A stretch of DNA of 8,624 nucleotides from DASCNA01 sp036011305 (GCA_036011305.1 DASCNA010000164.1:1-8624); one strand, 5' to 3'. Positions 1 to 6,147 are shown, numbered from the stretch's first letter. Made by a program: numbers and translations. Notes: a model not told the origin generated them from the sequence alone.

Positions 1-793
1 TTCTTCCGATTGCAATGAAAGCAATCATCAGGCTTCCAAGTTCAATGCTGACTGCTTTCGGCAGGCTTAATATTACATTATTATACGTTGGAAGCCATGA
101 GAAAACACCGACTTCAATCATTGCATAAACTGCTATCATGAACATATAAAAAAGAATATGGTATTGTTTTACCAATTTTTTCATACCTGCCATACTTTCC
201 CTGAAAGTTTCGGTTTTTGCTTCAGCTATAGCAGATTCGTTAAGCGGGGTTATCAACCAATATAAACCGCTTAAAGCTGAAAGGCATGCGAAGATCCAAA
301 AGGCATATATCCAGTTTCCTTTCATAAACTCTGAAAAAACCCACATCCCGAACATTGTACCAAACATGAAAATACCTTCCATTATACTTAGAAAGCTGAC
401 GTGACCTTTTTTACTGGATGTAACTAATGCTGTGGCACTGTAAACTGTTATTTTAGTACATACAAAAGCAGCTCCTGCCAGCATTAGAAATACTTTAATA
501 GCCCAGTAGTGATCTAAATAAGGCATAGCGAGGCAGGCGATTGTCATGATAAATGCAATCAAAATTAAACTTTTTCTATATCCTATTTTTGTAATATAGG
601 AAAAAACTATAAATGAAATAATTATCTGCGGTATGTTCTGGTAACTTTCAAGTGCGCCGGCTGAACCATGAGTTGCATGATACAGCGAGACAGCCTGCAT
701 TACAAAAATTGGTAATCCGCAAATAAAAAGACTTGCTACAAAAAAACTGCTAAGAATCCCTATCTTAGCCCTTAACCCATTGGTTTTAGGCAT
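1..793 (-). CDS. Major facilitator superfamily (MFS) transporter, N-terminal part (cut by window edge)
   Basis: The frame is open from an ATG at 793 to base 1, giving 264 residues (MPKTNGLRAK...). The end of the gene lies outside the window. It is a polytopic inner-membrane protein with about eight membrane segments visible, near residues 11-35, 50-68, 73-91, 98-120, 132-156, 162-182, 212-236 and 249 onward. The loop between segments 2 and 3 carries GYRKS (71-75), a degenerate form of the MFS motif A. A charged loop (about 184-210) separates segments 6 and 7, as expected for the two-bundle MFS fold of 12 segments. The start is supported by GGGGTG (803-798) four bases upstream. The substrate cannot be read from the sequence. 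A LacI/GalR-like operator about 110 bases upstream makes a sugar or sugar-derived substrate a reasonable guess only. MFS membership is fairly sure; the subfamily is not. Confidence 0.85.
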   Translation of the reverse strand, partial: MPKTNGLRAKIGILSSFFVASLFICGLPIFVMQAVSLYHATHGSAGALESYQNIPQIIISFIVFSYITKIGYRKSLILIAFIMTIACLAMPYLDHYWAIKVFLMLAGAAFVCTKITVYSATALVTSSKKGHVSFLSIMEGIFMFGTMFGMWVFSEFMKGNWIYAFWIFACLSALSGLYWLITPLNESAIAEAKTETFRESMAGMKKLVKQYHILFYMFMIAVYAMIEVGVFSWLPTYNNVILSLPKAVSIELGSLMIAFIAIGR

Positions 794-848
794 AATTCAC
801 CCCATGTTTTATTTCTCTTGAATATATTTATTTCTCTCCACTAATGTA

Positions 849-877
849 CTAATACTTATCTGTTAATTATTTTTCAA
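849..877 (-). promoter_or_regulatory. Candidate promoter for the MFS transporter
   Basis: Read on the minus strand, TTGAAA (877-872) and TATTAG (854-849) are separated by exactly 17 bases. This resembles a sigma-70 -35/-10 pair (5/6 and 4/6 matches). Transcription would start near 842, leaving a leader of about 50 bases before the ATG at 793. The operator-like site at 905-920 lies about 30 bases upstream of the -35. The region is so AT-rich that chance matches are common. Confidence 0.4.
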
Positions 878-904
878 ATGAAATAGATATTAATTTCTAT
901 ATTT

Positions 905-920
905 TTGCAAACGTTAACAT
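905..920. promoter_or_regulatory. LacI/GalR-family (cre-like) operator candidate
   Basis: The 16 bases TTGCAAACGTTAACAT match every position of the cre/LacI-type consensus WTGNNARCGNWWWCAW. They form an imperfect palindrome around the central CG (TGnnAAC/GTTnnCA). The site lies between two divergent genes, 112 bases from the MFS start and 122 bases from the thioesterase start, so it could control either or both. No LacI-family regulator gene is in the window. The match is seen directly; its function is inferred. Confidence 0.45.
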
Positions 921-957
921 TTCTAATTTTTGTTATGTCAGAATTATATTGATTATA

Positions 958-985
958 TTGAAAGAAATATATTAACCATTATTTT
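958..985 (+). promoter_or_regulatory. Candidate promoter for the thioesterase-FUSC operon
   Basis: TTGAAA (958-963) is followed after 16 bases by TATTTT (980-985), a moderate sigma-70-like pair. This would give a leader of about 50 bases ahead of the ATG at 1042. The -10 element is weak, and other pairs are possible in such AT-rich DNA. Confidence 0.3.
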
Positions 986-1027
986 AAACATGATGATTTA
1001 TCTAACTAATTGTTTTTTTTGTTTAAG

Positions 1028-1035
1028 AGGTGAGG
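1028..1035 (+). promoter_or_regulatory. Ribosome binding site of the thioesterase gene
   Basis: AGGTGAGG-type purine-rich bases (1028-1035) end six bases before the ATG at 1042. This is a good Shine-Dalgarno element that fixes the start. The downstream FUSC genes, the pseudouridine synthase and rsmI lack a comparable element. Confidence 0.7.
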
Positions 1036-1041
1036 TAAAAT

Positions 1042-1464
1042 ATGAAGCAACAATTAACTGAACCTTTAGGAGAACTGGCGATAAGGACTACTGCAATGCC
1101 TGCAGATACGAATTCTAACGGTGATGTATTTGGTGGGTGGATAATGTCCCAGATGGATATTGCAGGAGGAGTTTCAGCAACAGAAATTACCAAGGAGAGA
1201 ATTGTAACAGTTGCAGTAGATTGTATGCGTTTTTGGAATTCTGTTAATGTAGGAGATGTTTTGTGTGTATATTCAAAGTTGCATAGAATAGGAACAACTT
1301 CTATTGCTTTTTTAATAAATGCATGGGCTGTAGACAGATTGAGCGATAAAAAACGACATTTAGTTACTGAAGCTGTATTTACCTATGTTGTTATTGATAA
1401 AAATAGCAGACCTGTTTCAATTAATTCAGTTTATAAAGAAGAAGCTTTAGCCCGGTTAAAATAA
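1042..1464 (+). CDS. yciA: YciA-type acyl-CoA thioesterase (hotdog fold)
   Basis: This cytoplasmic enzyme hydrolyses acyl-CoA thioesters to free acid and CoA. At 140 residues it has the usual single-hotdog length. From memory it aligns closely with E. coli YciA and H. influenzae HI0827: LAIRTTAMPADTN (12-24), then NGDVFGGWIMSQMD (26-39), then a VNVGDVLCVY stretch near 68-77. Asp39 in SQMD corresponds to the catalytic Asp44 of HI0827, and the helix-capping GGW motif is intact. The C-terminal strand TEAVFTYVVID also matches the family. It is the first gene of an apparent operon, with only 19 bases separating it from the first FUSC gene. YciA enzymes have broad chain-length specificity, so the real substrate here is open. 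The context suggests the released acid may be exported by the neighbouring proteins (inference). Confidence 0.93.
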   Translation: MKQQLTEPLGELAIRTTAMPADTNSNGDVFGGWIMSQMDIAGGVSATEITKERIVTVAVDCMRFWNSVNVGDVLCVYSKLHRIGTTSIAFLINAWAVDRLSDKKRHLVTEAVFTYVVIDKNSRPVSINSVYKEEALARLK

Positions 1465-1483
1465 ACTTTTTAATTCATATAAA

Positions 1484-2566
1484 ATGAAAATAAGATATAT
1501 ACCAAAACAAAAAAATAGGGCAAAAATCAAACTTTTTAGCTATGATACTGGTTTTATGCATCTTAAAAAAGCATTGAGAACTGTATTATCTGTGCTGTTT
1601 TCTGCTGCATTGGCATATTATTTAGTTTCACCGCCGGCGGCAATATTAGCTGGTTTCTCTGCAGTATTTTTAAATCAGTCTAATATCGGAAAAAAGCGGA
1701 AAGAGAAAATATTTGGTCTAGTTGTTGCTTTTCTGACATTTGAACTGATGGTACTGATTGCGGAGAGGCTTCATCTTGATATTACTTCTCTTCATATAAT
1801 TTTCATCCTGTTATGTTTTCCAGCTTTCTATTTAAGAAGATTTGGAGAGTTTTTTAATCTGTTTCCACCTATGTCTCTGGTTTTAATGCAGGTTGCAGGT
1901 GCGCTTCCATTAGGTCTTGGCATATATTCATTTTGCTTTCCAGTAGTACTGGCTTTTGCTGTCAGTTTAGTTTTTCAGTTATATTTTCTGACTAAGGTAA
2001 TAAAACCTGAAATATACGACGGACTTATTTATCTAACCGATAAATACTACGGTTTAGTGAGAAAAATAGCTGAAGGAGTTCAAAAAAACAAGCATGTCAG
2101 ATATTATAAAATTTATATCAAAAATGAACATGATTTGTTTGATGTATTTAAACATATTCAGGAATCACTTGAAATACATAAATCAGATGAAAATATCCGA
2201 ACGTTTATATTAACTCAGTATTCTTTTATAAAATCCCTTGATTTACTTCTTGAAAATATTGCTGAAATATCTCATGTGGAAATTGAAGATGAATTTAGAT
2301 ATACACTTCACAAACTTCTGATAGAGATTTGCAGAATATTATCAAATTTTTTTGATGTATATCAGAATAATATTAATAAAGATATATCATTTGATTCTTT
2401 GGATAAGAAAATCATTAATATAAGAAAAATTAAAGATGAAATTAATTTCAGAGAACATAAGGAATATGTCATTTATATTTCTAATATAATTTTTGCTTTT
2501 ATTAGAATACAGCATTTGCTTCAGGAGCAATATAAACTGTTTAAGCAGACAAAAGACAATGATTAA
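1484..2566 (+). CDS. FUSC-family membrane protein, first half (TM domain plus cytosolic domain)
   Basis: This is an inner-membrane protein of 360 residues. After a basic N-terminus there are about six membrane segments near 30-48, 50-65, 76-95, 101-117, 126-145 and 148-169. A helical, charged soluble domain (about 170-360) follows, with no further membrane segment. This is the layout of one half of fusaric-acid-resistance/AaeB/YccS-type proteins, which carry it twice in about 650-720 residues. The loop with basic residues GKKRKEK (69-75) after segment 2 is typical. The next gene encodes the matching second half and overlaps by 8 bases. AaeB-type members export aromatic carboxylic acids, but the substrate here is unknown. 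No clear ribosome binding site precedes the ATG at 1484, and an internal ATG at 1556 also lacks one. FUSC membership rests on topology and weak motifs. Confidence 0.75.
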   Translation: MKIRYIPKQKNRAKIKLFSYDTGFMHLKKALRTVLSVLFSAALAYYLVSPPAAILAGFSAVFLNQSNIGKKRKEKIFGLVVAFLTFELMVLIAERLHLDITSLHIIFILLCFPAFYLRRFGEFFNLFPPMSLVLMQVAGALPLGLGIYSFCFPVVLAFAVSLVFQLYFLTKVIKPEIYDGLIYLTDKYYGLVRKIAEGVQKNKHVRYYKIYIKNEHDLFDVFKHIQESLEIHKSDENIRTFILTQYSFIKSLDLLLENIAEISHVEIEDEFRYTLHKLLIEICRILSNFFDVYQNNINKDISFDSLDKKIINIRKIKDEINFREHKEYVIYISNIIFAFIRIQHLLQEQYKLFKQTKDND

Positions 2567-3620
2567 ATTTTTACCTACAACCAGGATGGCATTCAGAGTG
2601 ACATTAGCTGTTCTTGTTACAATTATTATCAACTGGGTTTTGAATTTTCAGTATCCTTTGTGGTCAACTATCCCTGCTATGTATGTAGCTTCTTCTACCT
2701 GGGGCGAAACTATTGAAAAAGGTGTGAAAAGATTGTGGATGACAATACTCGGGTGTACATTGGGATGGATTTTTTACATTCTTACCGGAGATGTTGAGTT
2801 ATGGAACTCTGTCTTTCTACTTGTAGGTCTCTTCCTAATAATATACTTTGTAAAAATTTCATATCGCTGGTCTATGTTTTTTGTTGGTTTTATGATTGTC
2901 TTTTTTATGGGGCTGGTCTCTACATGGGATCATAATATGCTTCTTCTAAGAGTATTCCAGACAGGAATTGGCTGTGTTGCCGCCATTATGGTTTCAGGAA
3001 TAACTTTTCCAGATTATGCAAAGAAAAGATTTGATTTTGAGTTACTTGAACTTACCGGTGAAGTAAAAAACTTTTTAGATACACTTATCAGATCAATAAA
3101 GTTGAGTGACAGCGATACTGTAAAAAGTTTAGGTAGAATGACTGGTAAATACTCTGATAAACTGCAGGTTATAAAACAGACTTACAGTGTTAGTAAATAT
3201 GAATATTTTTTTACTAAGAAACCTGTGCAGCTTTCAAAACGCTTTTTCAATAACATAGATTTATTAATTTATATTACATGGAATTTTTATGATTTTGGAG
3301 TGCCGCTGTGTTCTTCAGTAAGAACTAAAAGTTTTGATGATTTTTTTGATATGTTTCAGGAAACTCTTGATCAGCATTTTCTCAACTTAAATGCTTTAAT
3401 TGCCGGTAAAGAGATTTGCAGTTCTTCTGCAAGCTGGAAACCTGACACAGAATCGCTTTACCATATGTATAAGAAAGCAGAAGCAGCCGGTATTGATTCT
3501 GATGATTTATTAAGGTTGACAGCCATAATAAATTATGGTAAAAAACTCGATGAGATCCTTGTAGATTTGATTAATACTATCAATGAATCAAGGGGTGTGA
3601 AGCAGAAAATTAGTTCTTAA
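2559..3620 (+). CDS. FUSC-family membrane protein, second half (TM domain plus cytosolic domain)
   Basis: This is an inner-membrane protein of 353 residues starting MIKFLPTTRMAFRVTL. Membrane segments are near 11-29, 33-46, 60-76, 82-98, 105-123 and 130-149, followed by a soluble domain to the C-terminus. The pattern W-x-x-I-P-A (35-40), STWGETIEKGVKR (46-58), a glycine-rich third segment (ILGCTLGW) and R-x-x-x-T-G-I-G ending in FP (130-151) is characteristic of FUSC membrane domains. I place the start at 2559 because its ATG overlaps the upstream stop as ATGATTAA, a typical translational-coupling junction. An in-frame ATG at 2493 would add 22 residues, but it lies inside the upstream gene and has no binding site. 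The protein probably pairs with the upstream half to form a complete transporter. Its 3' end overlaps the convergent pseudouridine synthase gene by 11 bases. Confidence 0.82.
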   Translation: MIKFLPTTRMAFRVTLAVLVTIIINWVLNFQYPLWSTIPAMYVASSTWGETIEKGVKRLWMTILGCTLGWIFYILTGDVELWNSVFLLVGLFLIIYFVKISYRWSMFFVGFMIVFFMGLVSTWDHNMLLLRVFQTGIGCVAAIMVSGITFPDYAKKRFDFELLELTGEVKNFLDTLIRSIKLSDSDTVKSLGRMTGKYSDKLQVIKQTYSVSKYEYFFTKKPVQLSKRFFNNIDLLIYITWNFYDFGVPLCSSVRTKSFDDFFDMFQETLDQHFLNLNALIAGKEICSSSASWKPDTESLYHMYKKAEAAGIDSDDLLRLTAIINYGKKLDEILVDLINTINESRGVKQKISS

Positions 3621-4344
3621 AAAGTTGTTCAAGTTCTGTCGAACTTAATTTTTTCCATTTCCCAATAGGAAGATCTTTAAGTTTTAATTGACCAATGGCA
3701 ACTCTTTTTAGTTCATTTACACTAGATTTAAAATATTTTACTATTCTTCTGATCTCTCTATTTTTACCTTCATTTAAGACAAACTGATATCTATTTTTTG
3801 AAATTAATATTACAGACACGGCTCTGAGTAATTCTCCTGAGTCAATGATACCTTTTTTAATTTCCTGTAAATCTGAATTTTTAAGTGGTGTGGTTACAGA
3901 AACTTCATAAGTTTTGTGAATATTATGCCTGGGATGGCAAATCTTATTTGTGAAGTTGCCGTCATTTGTAAAAAGAATCAGGCCTTCACTATCTTTATCC
4001 AGTCTTCCGATACTGAACAGTCTGCAGCCTTTCATATTAATTAGGTCATCTGCTTTTTTATGTGCATAAGGATCTGCACTTGTACAAGTATAACCTCTTG
4101 GTTTATTAAGCATGATATAAACAGGTGCTGATATATCTACTTCACGATCATTAAAGTGAACGATATCTTCTTTCTTTATAATTAAACTCGGTTCATATAC
4201 AGTCATATTGTTTACTTTTACTTCACCATTTTGTATTAATGTAAAAGATTTGCGACGAGATGCAATTCCTGCTGCGCTTATATATTTAACAAGCCTTATT
4301 GGAAATTCTATATGTTTTTGCTGTTCTTTATTTTCACTGTTCAT
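3610..4344 (-). CDS. RsuA/RluB/RluE/RluF-family rRNA pseudouridine synthase
   Basis: This cytoplasmic enzyme converts a specific uridine in rRNA to pseudouridine. It has 244 residues. An N-terminal S4 RNA-binding domain (about 15-65) contains RLVKYISAAGIASRRK. A linker with LNKPRGYTCT (79-88) leads into the catalytic domain. The catalytic motif is GRLDKDSEGLILFTNDG (113-129), with Asp116 as the nucleophile. Further family motifs are HPRHNIHKTYEV (138-149) and EGKNREIRRI (192-201), and the C-terminal LPIGKWKKLSSTEL is also typical. Features of both RsuA (16S U516) and RluB (23S U2605) are present, so I leave the symbol blank. It is divergent from rsmI, with 56 bases between the two ATGs and no clear ribosome binding site in front of either. 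Its 3' end overlaps the convergent FUSC gene. Confidence 0.92.
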   Translation of the reverse strand: MNSENKEQQKHIEFPIRLVKYISAAGIASRRKSFTLIQNGEVKVNNMTVYEPSLIIKKEDIVHFNDREVDISAPVYIMLNKPRGYTCTSADPYAHKKADDLINMKGCRLFSIGRLDKDSEGLILFTNDGNFTNKICHPRHNIHKTYEVSVTTPLKNSDLQEIKKGIIDSGELLRAVSVILISKNRYQFVLNEGKNREIRRIVKYFKSSVNELKRVAIGQLKLKDLPIGKWKKLSSTELEQLFKN

Positions 4345-4350
4345 ATTATA

Positions 4351-4362
4351 TACTATATAGTA
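4351..4362. promoter_or_regulatory. 12-bp perfect palindrome between divergent genes
   Basis: TACTATATAGTA is a perfect palindrome inside the 56-base gap between the pseudouridine synthase and rsmI. It lies 6 bases before the synthase start and 38 bases before the rsmI start. It could be an operator for a dimeric regulator or part of overlapping -10 elements. AT-rich DNA produces such palindromes fairly often, so function is uncertain. Confidence 0.25.
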
Positions 4363-4400
4363 AGTTGAATAATTAACCTGTAAATGGATAAAAATAATAT

Positions 4401-5126
4401 ATGGACAATCATAACAAAAGTAAAGATGTAATAGGCAGTTTATATATAGTTACAACACCTATTGGAAATCTCGAAGATATTACCTATAGAGCTGTTAGGG
4501 TTTTAAGTGAGGTAGATGTAATAGCAGCAGAAGATACTCGCAAAGCCAGAATTTTATTAGATAGATATGACATTAAGGATAAAAGAATTATCAGCCATCA
4601 TGTTCAGAATGAGCATAGAACATATAATTATTTGGTTAATGAGGTTTTGTCTGGTAAAAAGCTGGCTGTAATCAGTGAAGCAGGTTCCCCATGCATTTCC
4701 GATCCGGGTTTTCTTGTTATTAGAGAAGCTGTGAAAAATGGTATAAAACCTGAAATTATTCCTGGAGTCTCTGCTGTAATCTTTGCTGCAATGGTATCCG
4801 CACTTCCAGTTGAAAAATTTGTTTTTTACGGTTTCCTACCACCAAAAAAAGGTGCCAGAGGCAGAATGTTGGAAGAAATAAAAAATAGTGATAAGACTGC
4901 ATTTATTTACGAGTCCCCTAAAAGAGTAAAACGGCTTCTTGAAGAAATTAAAGAAATTATAGGTGATGACTGCAATGTAGCTTTAGTTAGAGAGGCTACC
5001 AAGCTGCATGAAGAAACAATCAGAGGGACTGTAACTGAGATACTTGAGGATATGGGTGAAAAAAATCCAAAAGGAGAATTTGTGGTCGCTATTTCTTCAA
5101 GAAAGTCTAAAGAACCACGGAATTAA
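4401..5126 (+). CDS. rsmI: 16S rRNA (cytidine-1402-2'-O)-methyltransferase RsmI
   Basis: RsmI uses S-adenosylmethionine to 2'-O-methylate C1402 in the decoding centre of 16S rRNA. The protein has 241 residues and the tetrapyrrole-methylase fold. Family motifs in order are LYIVTTPIGNLEDITYRA (14-31), AAEDTRKARILLDRY (42-56), SEAGSPCISDPG (92-103), EIIPGVSA (118-125) and FVFYGFLPPKKGAR (140-153). They continue with YESPKRVKRLLEEI (170-183) and VREATKLHEETIRGT (196-210). E. coli RsmI has about 286 residues. Here the sequence ends soon after GEFVV (225-229), so the C-terminal helical extension is absent, as in many shorter homologues. The motif usually read SDAGTP is SEAGSP here. The ATG at 4401 has no recognisable ribosome binding site, so initiation may be leaderless or rely on a weak site. 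It is convergent with arfB, 17 bases away. Confidence 0.95.
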   Translation: MDNHNKSKDVIGSLYIVTTPIGNLEDITYRAVRVLSEVDVIAAEDTRKARILLDRYDIKDKRIISHHVQNEHRTYNYLVNEVLSGKKLAVISEAGSPCISDPGFLVIREAVKNGIKPEIIPGVSAVIFAAMVSALPVEKFVFYGFLPPKKGARGRMLEEIKNSDKTAFIYESPKRVKRLLEEIKEIIGDDCNVALVREATKLHEETIRGTVTEILEDMGEKNPKGEFVVAISSRKSKEPRN

Positions 5127-5154
5127 TTATTTTTCTATAATAGTTAATAATTAG
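5123..5154 (+). terminator. AU-only hairpin with following T-rich tract between rsmI and arfB
   Basis: TTAATTATT (5123-5131) can pair with AATAATTAG (5146-5154): eight Watson-Crick pairs plus one T-G wobble, with a 14-base loop. A T-rich tract follows (from 5155, with a run of eight T near 5163-5172). The stem covers the rsmI stop and most of the gap to the convergent arfB gene. It has the layout of an intrinsic terminator for rightward transcription, but with no GC pairs it would be weak. Confidence 0.3.
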
Positions 5155-5569
5155 ATTTATTTATTTTTTTTCTCAGAGATTTATTTCGAGCGTGTTTTGT
5201 TTTAGAATCGAGACGTTTGACTTTGGAATTCAGGGTATGGCGGGTCGGTTTTCTTTTTTTTATGGTAATAGCCGATTTTTGTATTATTTTGCATAAGGTC
5301 TCTATTGCATCTTTTCTATTTGATTCCTGTGTCCTGTATTTTTGAGCTTTGATGATGATTAATCCATCATTCGTAATATGATGATCCTTCAACTTATTAA
5401 GCCTGTCTTTATAAAAATTCGGGAGTGAAGATCTCTTGATATCAAAAAATATATGAATTGCAGTAGAAACTTTATTTACATTTTGACCGCCGGAACCCTG
5501 AGATTTAATTGCTTTTATCTCTATTTCATCTTCCTGTATAGATATTTTATTTGATATTTTTATACTCAT
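5144..5569 (-). CDS. arfB: Peptidyl-tRNA hydrolase ArfB (alternative ribosome-rescue factor)
   Basis: ArfB rescues ribosomes stalled at the 3' end of truncated mRNA. Its basic tail enters the empty mRNA channel and its GGQ motif hydrolyses the peptidyl-tRNA. The protein has 141 residues, against 140 for E. coli YaeJ, and aligns along its whole length from memory. EIEIKAIKSQGSGGQNVNKV spans 15-34 with GGQ at 27-29. FDIKRSSLPNFYKDRL is at 42-57 and VIIKAQ-like IIIKAQKYRTQESNR at 71-85. The positively charged tail contains KKRKPTR (104-110) and then many Lys and Arg residues to the end. The short length and this tail separate ArfB from release factors RF1/RF2. Only weak purine bases precede the ATG at 5569. 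A perfect 9-bp hairpin lies 19 bases upstream, between arfB and the next leftward gene. Confidence 0.95.
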   Translation of the reverse strand: MSIKISNKISIQEDEIEIKAIKSQGSGGQNVNKVSTAIHIFFDIKRSSLPNFYKDRLNKLKDHHITNDGLIIIKAQKYRTQESNRKDAIETLCKIIQKSAITIKKRKPTRHTLNSKVKRLDSKTKHARNKSLRKKINKSNY

Positions 5570-5587
5570 TCTCTAGTAACATAATAG

Positions 5588-5610
5588 TCGGATATTTCAG
5601 TAATATCCGA
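5588..5610. terminator. Perfect 9-bp hairpin between arfB and the upstream membrane gene
   Basis: TCGGATATT (5588-5596) and AATATCCGA (5602-5610) form a perfect 9-bp stem with loop TCAGT. A run of seven T (5617-5623) follows only in the rightward direction, six bases after the stem, where no rightward gene ends nearby. For leftward transcription leaving the gene at 5622-6029, the hairpin comes right after the stop but lacks a T tract. It may be an attenuating or processing structure ahead of arfB, or a terminator for antisense transcripts. The structure is clear; its role is not. Confidence 0.45.
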
Positions 5611-5621
5611 TAGCTATTTTT

Positions 5622-6029
5622 TTATATTTCTTCTGATATCATCAGTTTATTGTAAGCCGCAATTTTAGTCCAGTAGAATAGCCACATAATTATACATAAA
5701 ACTGTGAAAAAAATACCAATATAGGGAATAAAGGAAAGCCATATAAGAATACAGTAAGCCAAACCTACTTTCCATGCTCCATCTCTTCCTTTTTTATCCA
5801 GTTTATTTTTAATAGCCTCAGCAACTTTAGCACAAGTATAAAATAACCAGAATAAATTAAAAACAGGTATGAGGTTGAGCCAGACTAATCCGGGAGTCAT
5901 TCTTCTGTTTTTATGTCCAGCCAATTGTAATGATTTATAAAGACTTAATAAAAAGCAGATTTTGAGAATCACGATTATTATGGTAACCACTACAATGGAT
6001 GCTATTTCAAAAGTTGAATAATAATGCAT
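5622..6029 (-). CDS. Small membrane protein of unknown function (135 aa)
   Basis: I do not recognise a named function. The protein has about three or four membrane segments. One is at the N-terminus (about 6-30) and one includes PGLVWLNLIPVFNLFWLFYT. Further ones lie in the C-terminal half around GLAYCILIWLSFIPYIGIFF and the IIMWLFYWTKIAAY stretch. A basic loop, AGHKNRRM, precedes the PG-x-VWL-x-LIP-x-FN motif. This motif and the ending W-x-KIAAYNKL resemble a widespread family of uncharacterised bacterial membrane proteins that I recall only by pattern. The frame could begin at a TTG at 6038, but AGAGG (6044-6040) lies one base from it. The same element is at an ideal 10 bases from the ATG at 6029, which I chose. 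The gene has a good promoter at 6148-6176 and is followed by a 9-bp hairpin. Confidence 0.75.
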   Translation of the reverse strand: MHYYSTFEIASIVVVTIIIVILKICFLLSLYKSLQLAGHKNRRMTPGLVWLNLIPVFNLFWLFYTCAKVAEAIKNKLDKKGRDGAWKVGLAYCILIWLSFIPYIGIFFTVLCIIMWLFYWTKIAAYNKLMISEEI

Positions 6030-6076
6030 AATATACAAACCTCTATTTTTGATGATTAAGTAGTAAACTAGCTTTC

Positions 6077-6144
6077 TGTGATATGATTATCAAATATAGA
6101 ATGAATATATTAATTCTAATATTTTTAAATAGGTATTTATCACA
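6077..6144 (-). repeat. Nested inverted repeats in the leader of the membrane gene at 5622-6029
   Basis: An outer pair, TGTGATA (6077-6083) and TATCACA (6138-6144), encloses an inner pair, TAGAAT (6097-6102) and ATTCTA (6113-6118). The outer right arm falls at the predicted transcription start of the leftward promoter, so nearly the whole set would lie in the 5' leader RNA. The stems are AT-rich and short. A protein-binding or RNA-folding role is possible but unproven. Confidence 0.35.
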
Positions 6145-6147
6145 TGG

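Noticed and set aside
2493..2558. 22-residue N-terminal extension of the second FUSC protein
   Set aside because: The extension lies inside the upstream FUSC gene, lacks a ribosome binding site and adds no membrane-protein feature. The ATGATTAA overlap at 2559 is a much better start.
2387..2632. Minus-strand open frame of 81 codons
   Set aside because: It lies antisense to the junction of the two FUSC genes, has no ribosome binding site and no recognisable protein character. It is a shadow of the real genes.
4345..4350. Perfect TATAAT on the minus strand just before the pseudouridine synthase ATG
   Set aside because: Transcription from it would begin inside the coding region, and no -35 element is at a suitable distance. 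It is likely a chance match in AT-rich DNA.
6036..6038. TTG start for the leftward membrane protein
   Set aside because: The AGAGG element sits only one base away from the TTG but ten bases from the ATG at 6029, so the ATG is favoured.
6077..6095. CRP- or FNR-like site (TGTGATATGATTATCAAA)
   Set aside because: The right half does not match TCACA for CRP, and the spacing does not match TTGAT-N4-ATCAA for FNR.
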